Assembly (NCBI GenBank): GCA_021810635.1
Contig: JAJZIH010000014.1
Span: forward strand, 1 to 51,657
Source: Pseudomonadota bacterium
GTDB taxonomy: Bacteria; Pseudomonadota; Gammaproteobacteria; JAKAQQ01
Reading direction: 5' to 3'
Length of the DNA: 51,657 nt
Made by a program: the position numbers and the translations under genes
Notes under the pieces: generated by a model
What the model was told of the DNA's origin: nothing
Seen by the model: only the letters and a program-made list of their open reading frames with translations
Databases searched by the model: none
In this document: piece by piece, positions 32,356 through 41,758 of the stretch
Position numbering within the stretch: the stretch's first letter is position 1
Layout of the letters: each line of letters opens with the position of its first letter

Positions 32356-35300
32356 TCAGCGGATTTCTTTCCAGTTGAGCCGTCCGCGGTTCCCCCCGCG
32401 CTCCTTCCAGGAGGCGATGGTATCCGTGGAGAGCGTGACGAGCTTGATGTCCCCGATCACGCCCGGCCGCGTCCGGACCAGGGTGGGGGCGGCCGCGAAA
32501 CCGTTGCCGAGGCCGATTCCGACCGGGTTCTGTCCTTGGTACTGGTCGGCGGCGCCGATGGTATTGGCTCCGTTGAGGTCCAGCTCGGGTCCGGGGAAGG
32601 CACCGCCGGTGGCAAAGTTGAGGACCATGAGGAAGCTCGATCCACCGTTGGAACAACTGGTGGCACTGGCCGCGTCCGGCACGTAACTCGTGAAGATGAC
32701 GGCTCCGCCCTCAATGTGCGGGTTGGTGACGACCCGCTCGCCCGCGTCGGGCAGATTGAGGTACCAGCCATCATTGCTCGACCAGTCGACCGTATTGTTC
32801 GTGACCGTGCGGATCGGCAGGGTCACCGTCTGGCCGGTGCTGTTGGTATAGCTGTAGGTGGCGGCCGTGAGCGTCTGCTCGACGAGCTTGTTGAGCTTGG
32901 GCGGGTAGTTGGACGGTGGGGTCCCGCCAGCGGGGGTGGGGTCGAGGATCCCGTAAAAACTCTGGGTCGCCGTGGTCGAAAGATCGGGCGTGCCCAGGAA
33001 CTGGCCAGTGCCGAACATGACGAGCAGGGCGCCCGCAGGTGCCCCGGAGGGGGCCAGACTGACCACCGGCGGGGTCGTGATGGGCTGGGGATCACTGGTG
33101 GATCCGGCCTGGAACAGGACGGATGCGGTCCAGTCCGCAGGAGTACTCGCTGAAATGTCGATGCGCCAGAGATTGCCCTGGAGGTCGCCCACGTAAACGA
33201 GATTGTCCAGGCTCGAGCCGTCGGCGGGAACCACGACCGGGGTCGAAAGTCCGTTGGCCTCGCTCGAATTGCAGGCCGTGGGGACATCCGAGCACAGCGA
33301 GAGACGGTCGATCAGGGCACCCGTCTGGGCATTGACGATGTAAAGATAGGGATTGCCGTCGGCGTTGTCGTAACCGGATCCGAAAATGACGACCGAGGTC
33401 GGATTTCCGCCGAGATCGATGCGGGCGATCTGGGGCTGGCTGTAGGTGAGTCCCAGGTAGGGGTCGGTGAACTCCCAAAGCACGTGGCTCGCAAGCCCCG
33501 AGGCCGTCTCGAGCAGGGACGGATCGGTCACGTCGAGTGCATAAATGCTGTCGCCACCATCGTTGAGTCCGCCGGTCACGAGGGTATGCCAGCTCCCATC
33601 ACTGAACTGGACGTCTCCGGCCGTCGGCGACCCGTCGACAAAAAATTCGTGTGCCTGGTTGTAGTCGGGGTTCGTGAGGTTCGCGAGGTTGGCAAAAACC
33701 CCGTTCGGGACGTAGGCGAACAACTCCTCGCCCGTGGTGGCGGAGAAGGCATGCAGCATGCCGTCATTCGCGCCGACGTAGAGCACCGGTGGACGGTTCG
33801 CCTCGTTCTGGGCAAAGGTCAGGTAGGAGGGGTCCGTGTAGGTCCCCTGCGGGGCGCCGACGTAGACCGGATTGCTGTCGACGATGTCGCCCAGCAGGGC
33901 CGAACGGTCGCGGAACGGCCCGCTCGTGACCTGCTCCTTAGCCGTGTCCCCCAGGAGGTAGTTGAGCACCGCCTGGCCGTAAGTGGCCTCGTTACCCCCG
34001 AACGACGTCTGGACGGTTGAGGACAGGGTCCCCCAGAGCGACTCGAGATCGGTCTGCTGCGCGGGTGACAGGTCCGCCCAGCTGAAGGGAACTCCTGCGC
34101 CCGCGCCGTGGTCTGCAGCCGGATTCCAGGTCGCGACCGACCGGCTCCCCCAGCCGTTGCCGGCGAGCGCGGTATCCAGTTCCTGGGCGGCATCCCACAA
34201 AGCGCCCGACTGGATATTGACGGTGCCGCTGGCACTCACCGTGAACGCCTGGAGTTCGCCGGTCCAGTCGGCATAGGGCAGGGCGGCGGAACTGAACTTG
34301 GCTTGGTAGACCTCGGTCGAGGTGTTGAGGGAGGTGGAATTGACCGAGGCCGAGGTGGTTGCGACGTTGTTCACGTTGATCGCACCGAAGATGGCCTCGA
34401 GATCGTTCGTGACGGCCTGGGGATCGACGCCGGGATAATAGTTGGGCGTGCCACCGGCGAGGGCCATGGCCTGTAGGGTGGCTGCGGCGGCCGGGTTGAC
34501 CGCGGGGTTGACGCCGGCCCCCATGCCGATGATGTAGGTCTTGATCCCGGCGCTTTGGAGGTCGGTGAGCTCCGTGATGGCGTCATTGAGCGCCTGGTCG
34601 TTGGTCGAAACCAAAGTCGTGGTCTCGCCGGCGAGGACGTCGCTCGCGAAGGAGGAATCGGTGGTCGAGACGGTCCCCCCCCCGGCGAGGAGGAAGGTGG
34701 CCGACTCGCCGTAGCCGACTGCGGCGCGGGATCCCAGGGGCGGCCACAGGCCACCTGTCAGATCCTCGGTGGGCAGACCGTCCGTGGTGAGTACGACGTA
34801 GCGGTGGGTCGCGCAGGTGGTATTCGAGGGGGGTGCGCTGGAGCCGGTGTAGTAATCATCGGCTTCCTTGAGAATGCCGGCAATCGGGGACTGGACCGCG
34901 ATCGCCTTGATTTCGGTGCTATTCGGGTTGTTGGTTTCGGGCGCGAGATCGGGGGTGAACTGCTGGATGTAGCACTGGAGGTCGGTTTCGCCGCTGCAGC
35001 CGGTGGCGTCGGTATAGGGCTCGATCGGAACCAGGAGGTTCCCGGCGTTGGGGGTCGCGTTGGCGTTGTAGCCGAAACCGCGTTCCGCGTAGAGGACTTG
35101 CGCGCTGTGGGGCACATAACCGGCGTTGGTGGGAGTGGTGGTGAACGGCGCAAATCCAGGTGGATTCGACCCGTGATAAACAGTCGAAATACTGTTTGCG
35201 TTGTAGTTGGCAAGCGTGTAGTCACTATAGATGAGAGAGCCGGGACAGGAGATTCCGTTGCAGTACGGACCGTCAAAGTTGAGGAGGACGGAAGGCAGGT

Positions 35301-36057
35301 CGCCGGCATAAAGCACGTCGTTGATCCGGGGATTGTCCGAGGTGGCGAGGGTCGAGATGTAGGGGTCCGAGAGAACGGCCGGGTTGGCGGGAGGGCCGGA
35401 TGCAATGTCGATGCAGGAGGTCAGGGTCGATTGGTAACAGGGATTGGGATGCCACGTGCCGCCATCGGCCGGTGGACTCGCATCGCTCGTCCCGAAGGTG
35501 AACCCGTCGGGCTCGCTCATCATGTAGAGCCAGGTGGTATAGACCCCGGATCCGCCGGTCGCGTAGTCCATGAGACCCATGTCGAAGTTCGGCGCATAGT
35601 AGCTGATGACCTGACTCAGGGCCTCCTTGGCGACGTTGAGGCGGCTTGCGGAGTTGTCGTATTCCTCGTCGGGATTCGAACAGACCGGGTTCGAGGAATT
35701 CCCGGTCACGGTATAGGGGGCGTTACCCGCGCCATCGGCCGGTGCACACGGCGGGGTGAAACCGGCCGGGACACTGAAGTCCGCGGGCGAGCTCGACCCA
35801 TTGAGCGCCGTCACCTCGCCGGAACCGGTCATGATGGCCCCGTTGAGATCGCCATCCATGGATTCCGAGTTGGGCAGGAGGAGGAGAACCTGCGGATGGG
35901 TCGGATTGACGAGCGTGAGCGGGATACTGGAAATCGGAACCGTGGGCGGGGTCGCGGCATGGGCCCAGGGGAACAGTGCCCCCCCGAGAAGGAGCGCACC
36001 ACCCAGGAGGAATCCGCGGGAGAGGCCGGAAGCGTGGTCGTGGTGGTTGGATGGCAT
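32356..36057 (-). CDS. pilY1: Type IV pilus tip adhesin/assembly protein PilY1
   Basis: A 1233-residue exported protein. After an N-terminal signal sequence (GFLLGGALLLGGALFPWAHA) comes a von Willebrand A-like region with RYVVLTTDGLPTED and NSESMDG. The C-terminal half is the PilY1 beta-propeller, with VLYVGANDGMLHAFSATTGE, VTGGLNDGGDSIYALDVTDP and VYVGDLQGNLWRIDIS. PilY1 works with minor pilins at the pilus tip in adhesion and retraction control. The loop before VYVGDLQGN reads PADGSSLDN, with fewer acidic ligands than the usual DxDxDGxxD calcium site. A GGAGG site precedes the ATG. Confidence 0.94.
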   Translation of the reverse strand: MPSNHHDHASGLSRGFLLGGALLLGGALFPWAHAATPPTVPISSIPLTLVNPTHPQVLLLLPNSESMDGDLNGAIMTGSGEVTALNGSSSPADFSVPAGFTPPCAPADGAGNAPYTVTGNSSNPVCSNPDEEYDNSASRLNVAKEALSQVISYYAPNFDMGLMDYATGGSGVYTTWLYMMSEPDGFTFGTSDASPPADGGTWHPNPCYQSTLTSCIDIASGPPANPAVLSDPYISTLATSDNPRINDVLYAGDLPSVLLNFDGPYCNGISCPGSLIYSDYTLANYNANSISTVYHGSNPPGFAPFTTTPTNAGYVPHSAQVLYAERGFGYNANATPNAGNLLVPIEPYTDATGCSGETDLQCYIQQFTPDLAPETNNPNSTEIKAIAVQSPIAGILKEADDYYTGSSAPPSNTTCATHRYVVLTTDGLPTEDLTGGLWPPLGSRAAVGYGESATFLLAGGGTVSTTDSSFASDVLAGETTTLVSTNDQALNDAITELTDLQSAGIKTYIIGMGAGVNPAVNPAAAATLQAMALAGGTPNYYPGVDPQAVTNDLEAIFGAINVNNVATTSASVNSTSLNTSTEVYQAKFSSAALPYADWTGELQAFTVSASGTVNIQSGALWDAAQELDTALAGNGWGSRSVATWNPAADHGAGAGVPFSWADLSPAQQTDLESLWGTLSSTVQTSFGGNEATYGQAVLNYLLGDTAKEQVTSGPFRDRSALLGDIVDSNPVYVGAPQGTYTDPSYLTFAQNEANRPPVLYVGANDGMLHAFSATTGEELFAYVPNGVFANLANLTNPDYNQAHEFFVDGSPTAGDVQFSDGSWHTLVTGGLNDGGDSIYALDVTDPSLLETASGLASHVLWEFTDPYLGLTYSQPQIARIDLGGNPTSVVIFGSGYDNADGNPYLYIVNAQTGALIDRLSLCSDVPTACNSSEANGLSTPVVVPADGSSLDNLVYVGDLQGNLWRIDISASTPADWTASVLFQAGSTSDPQPITTPPVVSLAPSGAPAGALLVMFGTGQFLGTPDLSTTATQSFYGILDPTPAGGTPPSNYPPKLNKLVEQTLTAATYSYTNSTGQTVTLPIRTVTNNTVDWSSNDGWYLNLPDAGERVVTNPHIEGGAVIFTSYVPDAASATSCSNGGSSFLMVLNFATGGAFPGPELDLNGANTIGAADQYQGQNPVGIGLGNGFAAAPTLVRTRPGVIGDIKLVTLSTDTIASWKERGGNRGRLNWKEIR

Positions 36058-36071
36058 GGGCGACCTCCAGA

Positions 36072-36680
36072 TCAGGGTCGGTAGGTTTCCTGAACAACCG
36101 CCACGGCATTGGCAGTGCCGCCGGTAGCCCAGGCGGTCAGCTGGAAGGTGCGGGGGACGCTGTTCACCCCGTAGGTGGCGCCCATCGCGGCCAGGTTGTC
36201 TCCTGGCTGGGGTTCGGTCGGCAGTTCGACGAGGAAGACTTTGGGATCGCTCGCGTACTGGAGCACGCCGCCGTCGATGGTGATGCCGCTGCTCGAGGTG
36301 GCCAGCGCATTGTCGAAGGGATAGCTTTGTTGGTAGCTCTGGGGGAGGCTCGAGGCCCAGAAGCTGTCAGAGGCGAAATTGAGGGTGGAGACCGTGCTGT
36401 CAGTGGACGAATAGATCGAAAACGGGCTCGCGACTCCGGGCTGGGTCGCCGTCGGGATGGGAATCACGGCCAGCGAGGACAGCCAGCTCGCGGTCCCGTT
36501 GAGGGCCGCATCGGCAGCGGCGATGGCCCGCTGTTTTTCGCGCAGGTTGTGGGCCATGCGCTGCTCGAGGGTGATCCCTTCCATGAGGGTGACCCCGAGT
36601 AGAGTCAGCACGACCAGGAACACCAAGGCCGTGATCAGGGCGATGCCGCGAGCGGACGACGGGGGGCGAGTGAGCGTCAT
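36072..36680 (-). CDS. pilX: Minor pilin-like protein PilX
   Basis: A 202-residue pilus assembly protein. After SARG comes the N-terminal membrane helix IALITALVFLVVLTLLGVTL, without Glu5, as is normal for PilX. The conserved QRMAHNLREKQRAIAAADAA helix follows. A PilX C-terminal domain ends at ATGGTANAVAVVQETYRP. It starts 2 bp after the pilW stop and is followed 14 bp later by pilY1. With FimT, PilV, PilW and PilE it should form the priming complex at the pilus tip. Confidence 0.9.
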   Translation of the reverse strand: MTLTRPPSSARGIALITALVFLVVLTLLGVTLMEGITLEQRMAHNLREKQRAIAAADAALNGTASWLSSLAVIPIPTATQPGVASPFSIYSSTDSTVSTLNFASDSFWASSLPQSYQQSYPFDNALATSSSGITIDGGVLQYASDPKVFLVELPTEPQPGDNLAAMGATYGVNSVPRTFQLTAWATGGTANAVAVVQETYRP

Positions 36681-36682
36681 CG

Positions 36683-37510
36683 TCAGTCGGCCAAAAGGTT
36701 CTTGAGGGCGATGTCGCGGACGACCACGATGCGGAGATAGCGGTCGGGACTCGGCGGAGTATAGGTCATGCCCAAGAGGTCATAGTTTCCCTGGACCGGC
36801 GTGGGCAGGACATCGCCCACATCGCCCTGCGGGGCGGCCGCATCCCCGCTCGCCATGAGCAGGGCCACCTGGACCGCCAGGATCTGGCTGTAGACATCGA
36901 CCGCGGGCGCGCTGACGTAGGTCGAGACCGATCCCGTGCCCTGGGTATCCACGCCGAAACGGACCATCATGGTCTCCACGTTGTTCACGAGCGGCACGTA
37001 ACTGTCGAAGCCGTTGTTGTTAAACCGGGTTTTGCATTCCAGCTGGTCGGTTGCGGTGTCGACCTTCCAGACATCCGTGTCGATGGTGCCCATGGGCACG
37101 AGTTGGCCCTGGCAGTTGTTCAGGGTGCCGTCCGACTGGTAGCTCAGGGCCAGGCCATAGGGGAGGGCGGAGCCGGTATTGGCCCAGTCGCCCATGATGA
37201 GCGGGTTGCTGGGGGTCGCGAGGAAGGCCGTGGGATCGGCTTCATAGTCGGGGATGATGGTGAACATCCCGCTGACCGGTTCGGACAGGTTCCAGCGGTA
37301 GCCGGTCTGGCGGATGTCGGTGGTGAGGAGCGTCACCGCGAGACGGATGTTGTCGGCGAGTGAGGCTTCGGCCCGCTGGGCGACCGATCCCTGCTCGTTG
37401 CTGAGGTAGATCGTGGCGAGGCCCGCCACCAGAAACAGGGTGATCGCGATGGCGATCAGGAACTCGATGAGTCCGAAACCGTGGTGGCGGGCCGAAAAAT
37501 GGCGGGTCAT
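36683..37510 (-). CDS. pilW: Minor pilin PilW
   Basis: A 275-residue prepilin. Leader MTRHFSARHHG is followed by the processed N-terminus FGLIEFLIAIAITLFLVAGL with Glu5. The body contains RLAVTLLTTDIRQTGYRW, typical of PilW, and a C-terminal VQVALLMAS block. Its ATG overlaps the pilV stop by 4 bp. It was separated here from a longer open frame that runs upstream through pilV in another phase. Confidence 0.9.
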   Translation of the reverse strand: MTRHFSARHHGFGLIEFLIAIAITLFLVAGLATIYLSNEQGSVAQRAEASLADNIRLAVTLLTTDIRQTGYRWNLSEPVSGMFTIIPDYEADPTAFLATPSNPLIMGDWANTGSALPYGLALSYQSDGTLNNCQGQLVPMGTIDTDVWKVDTATDQLECKTRFNNNGFDSYVPLVNNVETMMVRFGVDTQGTGSVSTYVSAPAVDVYSQILAVQVALLMASGDAAAPQGDVGDVLPTPVQGNYDLLGMTYTPPSPDRYLRIVVVRDIALKNLLAD

Positions 37511-38001
37511 GGCTGGTAGACCGTGCTGTAGCTGGCGCTGCCGATGGCCTTCCCGTTTGGGGTCTGACTGGTCCAGGTGATGGTGATGACCATCGGTGCG
37601 TCGGTGGTGCTTGAGCAGGCCACGGCGCACTGGATCTGTGCGGAGGGATCGGGCAGGTTGCCCTCCAGATTCTGGGCGAAACTCCAGAGGTCTGCCTGGG
37701 CCTCCTCCGAGGAGGAACAGGGAGAGGTGCTCACCTGACACAGATTGGCCGGCGCGGCGGTCGGAAGCGATGCGAGGACATAGTCGCCGGCCGCCACTCC
37801 CGACGGATTGGCGGACATGAGGCCGGCGATGTTGCCGGCGTCGATGGCCGCCAGGCTCTGCAGGTTCGCGACCTGGTTGGAACGGAGTCCGGCGGTGACC
37901 ATGGCCGCGAGTCCCAAGAGCCCCACGGCGATCACGACCATGGCCACGAGGGCCTCGATCAGGCTGAAACCCCAAGAGGAGAGGGTGGGGCGGGGAATCA
38001 T
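37507..38001 (-). CDS. pilV: Minor pilin PilV
   Basis: A 164-residue prepilin. Processing should occur before FSLIEALVAMVVIAVGLLGL (Glu5 present). The helix continues as AAMVTAGLRSNQVANLQSLA, then a Cys-rich loop (NLCQVSTSPCSS, QIQCAVACSS) probably forms disulfides, before ITWTSQ near the end. I chose the ATG at 38001, which overlaps the fimT stop as ATGA; an ATG four codons earlier (38013) is the alternative. Confidence 0.9.
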   Translation of the reverse strand: MIPRPTLSSWGFSLIEALVAMVVIAVGLLGLAAMVTAGLRSNQVANLQSLAAIDAGNIAGLMSANPSGVAAGDYVLASLPTAAPANLCQVSTSPCSSSEEAQADLWSFAQNLEGNLPDPSAQIQCAVACSSTTDAPMVITITWTSQTPNGKAIGSASYSTVYQP

Positions 38002-38543
38002 TCGACGGGGCATGGTTGGCCCGGTTCGGAGGCGGCGAGCTGCCCACCCGGTCCGATGGCGAGACAGCGGGCGAGCGAACTGTCGGCCGACTGGGTTTCG
38101 AGTTCGAAGGTGCCTCCCGTCAGCTCGCCCGGCACGAGGATGCCCAGGCCGGTAAAGCTCACCGCATGATCCAGGGTGGTATTGCTGCCCACGAGGGTAT
38201 CCGTATCCGGGAAGCTGCCATGCGCGCGGATGATGTCGGTCGGATCCGGCACATCCGACTGGTTCAGGGGATTGCTGAAAATGACCCAGCCCGCATTCCA
38301 GTCGCTGCTGGCGCTGCAGCCGGTCCCCGACGAGCTGGTGCACAGGGTGACTTCCTGGCCCCGCTTGATGGCCTCGCTACGGGCCAACATGAGGGCGGTT
38401 TCGAAGCTGTTCATTTCGCTGGCCATGCGGTTCTCCGTCATGAAGCGCAGGAAACTCGGGACCGCAATGGTGGCGAGGATGGCCGCCAGACCAATCACGA
38501 CCATCGTCTCGAGCAGCGTCAATCCGCGGGATCGGGTTTCCAT
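37998..38543 (-). CDS. fimT: Minor pilin FimT/GspH
   Basis: A 181-residue prepilin and the first gene of the minor-pilin operon. The leader METRSRG precedes LTLLETMVVIGLAAILATIA (Glu5 present). The body has RSEAIKRGQEVTLCTSSSG and WNAGWVIFSNP, the GspH/FimT signature. Gammaproteobacterial FimT proteins have been linked to DNA binding in natural transformation. The frame is open 14 codons further upstream, but those residues do not fit a prepilin leader. A CATAAGAT lies close upstream as a weak -10 candidate. Confidence 0.9.
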   Translation of the reverse strand: METRSRGLTLLETMVVIGLAAILATIAVPSFLRFMTENRMASEMNSFETALMLARSEAIKRGQEVTLCTSSSGTGCSASSDWNAGWVIFSNPLNQSDVPDPTDIIRAHGSFPDTDTLVGSNTTLDHAVSFTGLGILVPGELTGGTFELETQSADSSLARCLAIGPGGQLAASEPGQPCPVE

Positions 38544-38693
38544 GGACGGTATCTTATGACCGCCGATCGGGGTCCGAACCCCCATCCCGGACCGGCGGTA
38601 TCGATCCGTCGATGAACGGCCGGTGTCCGGCTTGCGGGCGGGAGGCGGGGCCTGAAAAGGAGCGGGGGTGGGCGGTCTAGCCCGCCCGGTTTG

Positions 38694-38821
38694 TATAATG
38701 GAGCCGCCCCCTGTCAGGGGGTGCGAGACCGGCGGGCCGCCCCCCCGTGAGGGGAAGCCCCCGACTCTCGATCATCACGGGCCGATTCCGGTTCGGTTGG
38801 TCATGTGGGTAGGAATTTGGG
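38694..38821 (+). promoter_or_regulatory. pstB promoter and hairpin-rich leader
   Basis: A perfect TATAAT (38694-38699) precedes a leader of about 115 nt. It holds two similar hairpins: CCCCCTG-T-CAGGGGG at 38707-38721, and CCCC-GTGA-GGGG at 38743-38754. AGGA lies 6 nt before the pstB ATG. No -35 match and no clear Pho box were seen. The leader may control phosphate-dependent expression, or the hairpins may be chance in GC-rich DNA. Confidence 0.45.
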
Positions 38822-39628
38822 ATGAATCAAATCGTCGGTAAATCGTTGCCCCCCGCGGACGGTCCGGTTGTTTCAAACCCTAAGTTCCGGGTCCGGAACC
38901 TTAATTTCTACTACGGAACGGCTCACGCGCTCCACGACATCAGCCTGGACATTGCCGAACGGAAGGTGACCACCTTCATCGGTCCTTCCGGGTGCGGGAA
39001 AACAACCCTGATCCGGTGTTTCAACCGGATCTACGAACTCCATCCGGGGCACCGGGCCAGTGGCGGAATCTTCATGGACGGCACGGATATCCTGAGCAAA
39101 AGCCAGGACGTGCACGCCCTGAGGGCCAAGGTGGGGATGGTGTTCCAGAAACCGACTCCGTTTCCGATGTCGGTCTATGACAACATCGCCTTCGGGGTCC
39201 GGCTCTATGAACGGCTGCCCCGAGCGGTCATGGACGACCGGGTGGAGTGGGCCCTCAAAAAATCGGCCCTCTGGGAGGAGGTCAAGGACAAGCTCCGGGA
39301 AAGCGGAACCCGGCTTTCGGGCGGACAGCAGCAACGCCTGTGCATCGCCCGGGCCATCGCGATCCGGCCCGAGGTCCTCCTGCTCGATGAGCCGGCCTCC
39401 GCTCTGGATCCCCACTCGAGCCTCAAGATCGAGGCCCTCATTACCGAACTCAAGGCCGACTACACCATCATCCTCGTGACTCATAACATGCAACAGGCGG
39501 CCCGGGTCTCCGACTTTGCGGCTTTTCTTTTCATGGGGGACATGATCGAGTACACGGACATTGATACGCTCCTCACCAATCCGTCGTCGGCCAAGACGGA
39601 TGCCTACATCACCGGCCGCTACGGATGA
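38822..39628 (+). CDS. pstB: Phosphate ABC transporter ATPase PstB
   Basis: A 268-residue ATP-binding subunit of the high-affinity phosphate importer. Walker A is GPSGCGKTT, signature [14 protein letters not shown], Walker [12 protein letters not shown], and the switch His is in [15 protein letters not shown]. The PstB-type [19 protein letters not shown] and [17 protein letters not shown] blocks make PstB the specific call. pstSCA and phoU, normally adjacent, are not in the window on either side, so this copy is stand-alone here. The partner permease is presumably elsewhere. Confidence 0.93.
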   Translation: MNQIVGKSLPPADGPVVSNPKFRVRNLNFYYGTAHALHDISLDIAERKVTTFIGPSGCGKTTLIRCFNRIYELHPGHRASGGIFMDGTDILSKSQDVHALRAKVGMVFQKPTPFPMSVYDNIAFGVRLYERLPRAVMDDRVEWALKKSALWEEVKDKLRESGTRLSGGQQQRLCIARAIAIRPEVLLLDEPASALDPHSSLKIEALITELKADYTIILVTHNMQQAARVSDFAAFLFMGDMIEYTDIDTLLTNPSSAKTDAYITGRYG

Positions 39629-39950
39629 ACCGGATCCCGGGTTTCCGTCATCCGGTCGTGCGGGGCTCCTTGGCTTTCGGGCCGGGGTGGGCGCGGGGGC
39701 CGAAGCCCGCCCCCCCTTCGCCGGCACGAGCGGTGGCGGGGGTCTTGGGCGCTGGAAGTCGCTTCGGATCTTTTGAAAGGTAAATGCTGAAATCAAAGGA
39801 GTTAGAAGAAAATGAATGAATTTTCGTGTAGTCTTCAGTGATTGGTGGATAGCGCTCAACGGATTCCCTGAAATCCGCCGAGGAAACCTTAAACTCCAGT
39901 TAAGCCTTGGTTCGTGCTAGACTTAGTAGTCCAAAAATAGGAGGTCCACC
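39629..39950. other. Intergenic region with AT-rich promoter-like segment
   Basis: No gene is recognised. The first 150 bp are very GC-rich. From 39780 to 39945 the base composition drops sharply in GC, as expected for a promoter region, with TAGACT at 39918-39923 as a weak -10 candidate. The strong AGGAGG at 39939-39944 serves the GTG start of the next gene. Confidence 0.4.
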
Positions 39951-41036
39951 GTGGAAGATCCAAGGTACCTCGCGCCATCAACAGGCTTCCGACGACGAGG
40001 GAACACGGCCGGGGGCGGATTCCCCGAGCGGGTGGTGCTCGTCGCTCTCCTGGCCGTGCCGGTCTTCATGGTCTGGTATCTGGTGCAGTTCTGGCCCGGC
40101 TCGGGAGTTCGGCCGGCCAAACGGATTCCCTTCTCCGGACCTGCTCTCTCCCGCATCACAGGCGAGAATATTCATCAGCTGGTCGCTCTTTATGCAGCCT
40201 ATGACTACCACTGGCCGCCGCGCCGGATCGTGCCAGCGATTGCCTTGCGGCACCTGCCGGAGGGATTGGCCGAACTGCCGACGCACCAGAAGAAGACCAC
40301 CTTCCTGAGGACCCTCCTGCCGATCGTCATGGATGCCGATGAACGGATCCTCGAGCAACGCCGTTTTCTGGTCCGGAGCTTCGCCCATCCTAAGCCAGGC
40401 GCCGCGGGCCGCCGGCAGCGGTTCCTCGAACGCGAGATCGAGATGGGCTATGCGGTGACCGGATCGCTCGGAAACCCCCGGGTCCAGGCCCGGCTGCTCC
40501 GGCGGGTGGATGTGGTCCCGGTCACCCTGGCCCTGGCCCAGGCCGCGATGGAAAGCGGATGGGGCACCTCGCGGTTCGCGGTTCAGGGCAATGATCTCTT
40601 CGGAATCTGGACGGGGAACCCCTTCCTGGGGATGGTGCCCCGGGCGCTCGGCCAAAACCCGACCCACTTCGTCCGCGCCTTCTCCTCTTTGGCCCGTTCC
40701 GTCCGCTATTACCTCAAGGCCATCAATACCCGTCCCCCCTTCCGCCGCTTCCGGTGGCTCCGAGCCGAGATGCGGCAGGCCAAAATCCCCCTCAATCCGG
40801 CTCGGCTGGCGTTCGGACTCGACCTGTACTCGCAGCGCGGCATGTCCTATGTCCAGGATATTCAGGCGCTCATGCCGACCCTCGGCCGAGAAAGACGTCT
40901 GGCCCACCTGACCCTGGTGGAGCCCGATGTGATCGCCGACATGATCATGGAGAACGAAAAGCCGGAGCTGGGGCGGAAGGCCCCGGTGAGCCTCACCCGG
41001 CTGGCCATGATCGGCGCGCACCATCCCTCCTCCTGA
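39951..41036 (+). CDS. Bax-type glucosaminidase-domain protein
   Basis: A 361-residue protein starting at GTG with an AGGAGG site 6 nt upstream. A membrane anchor (VVLVALLAVPVFMVWYLVQF) at about residues 28-47 is followed by a periplasmic part. The glucosaminidase domain shows VTLALAQAAMESGWGTSRFA, with the catalytic glutamate, and QGNDLFGIWTG. SSLARSVRYYLKAINTRPPF completes the Bax/FlgJ-like fold. It should cleave peptidoglycan glycan strands. YfaZ follows on the same strand. Confidence 0.86.
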   Translation: MEDPRYLAPSTGFRRRGNTAGGGFPERVVLVALLAVPVFMVWYLVQFWPGSGVRPAKRIPFSGPALSRITGENIHQLVALYAAYDYHWPPRRIVPAIALRHLPEGLAELPTHQKKTTFLRTLLPIVMDADERILEQRRFLVRSFAHPKPGAAGRRQRFLEREIEMGYAVTGSLGNPRVQARLLRRVDVVPVTLALAQAAMESGWGTSRFAVQGNDLFGIWTGNPFLGMVPRALGQNPTHFVRAFSSLARSVRYYLKAINTRPPFRRFRWLRAEMRQAKIPLNPARLAFGLDLYSQRGMSYVQDIQALMPTLGRERRLAHLTLVEPDVIADMIMENEKPELGRKAPVSLTRLAMIGAHHPSS

Positions 41037-41143
41037 TCCGCCGTCGAGCCCTTCTGCCGATCCGGAACCCGACCGATCGTGTTCTAATAAGGGGGGCCCG
41101 GAGGCCCCGGGCGGTGGTCATTCCTTCCTGAGGTAACGACAGC

Positions 41144-41752
41144 ATGCGCAGAGAACAGGTCCGGACGGGCGGCAGGAGTGTCTGCCGCGTGTTCTTTCTG
41201 GTTTTGCTTGCGACTCTGGTCCTTCCGGTGAGGTGGGCCCGGGCGTCGTCGAGCGACTTCAATCTCAATGTCAGTGACCAGGCTCTGGGCCTGAGCTTGG
41301 GGACGGATCTCACCGGGACGGGGCTCTATGGCAGTGTCGGTTATCTGGAACACCGGCGGCGCGGAAGCGTGGGCGATGCGGCGCTCGAACTCGTGGCCAA
41401 TGCCAATCCGGGAGGTCACCCGATCTGGGTCGGCCTCGGGGCGCGCCTCATTTATGCCGATGCCAGCCTGATCCACGACAGCGGCTCGGCCCTTGCGGTC
41501 GGAATCTCGTTCCATACCACCTGGATCGGCTACAACCGGATCGGTTTCGGCGGACACGTCGACTACGCGCCCAATGCGGTGAGCTTCGGCGTGACCCAAC
41601 GCTTCCTCGAATACGAAGCCCATGTCGGTTATTACCTCCTGCGCCACGGCCTCGTCTACGTCGGCTACCGTCACGTCGGGGTTTCCTATGCGGGCACGCC
41701 GGATATCACCCTGGACAGCGGAATCAACGTCGGCTTCCGGATCTCTTTCTGA
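41144..41752 (+). CDS. YfaZ-family outer-membrane protein
   Basis: A 202-residue exported protein: signal peptide VFFLVLLATLVLPVRWARA, then an eight-strand-like beta-barrel. Its amphipathic strands include VSDQALGLSLGTDL, ALAVGISFHTTWIGYNRIGF and EAHVGYYLLRHGLVYVGYRH. It ends in a terminal aromatic strand (GFRISF) typical of outer-membrane insertion. This matches the YfaZ family, whose function is not known. It lies 6 bp before yebC and may lead the following operon. Confidence 0.72.
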   Translation: MRREQVRTGGRSVCRVFFLVLLATLVLPVRWARASSSDFNLNVSDQALGLSLGTDLTGTGLYGSVGYLEHRRRGSVGDAALELVANANPGGHPIWVGLGARLIYADASLIHDSGSALAVGISFHTTWIGYNRIGFGGHVDYAPNAVSFGVTQRFLEYEAHVGYYLLRHGLVYVGYRHVGVSYAGTPDITLDSGINVGFRISF

Positions 41753-41758
41753 ACCACC

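Noticed and set aside
38707-38754. CRISPR-like or riboswitch element in the pstB leader
   Set aside because: Only two short hairpins of different spacing are present, with no repeat-spacer pattern and no match to a riboswitch core I know; kept only as a structured leader.
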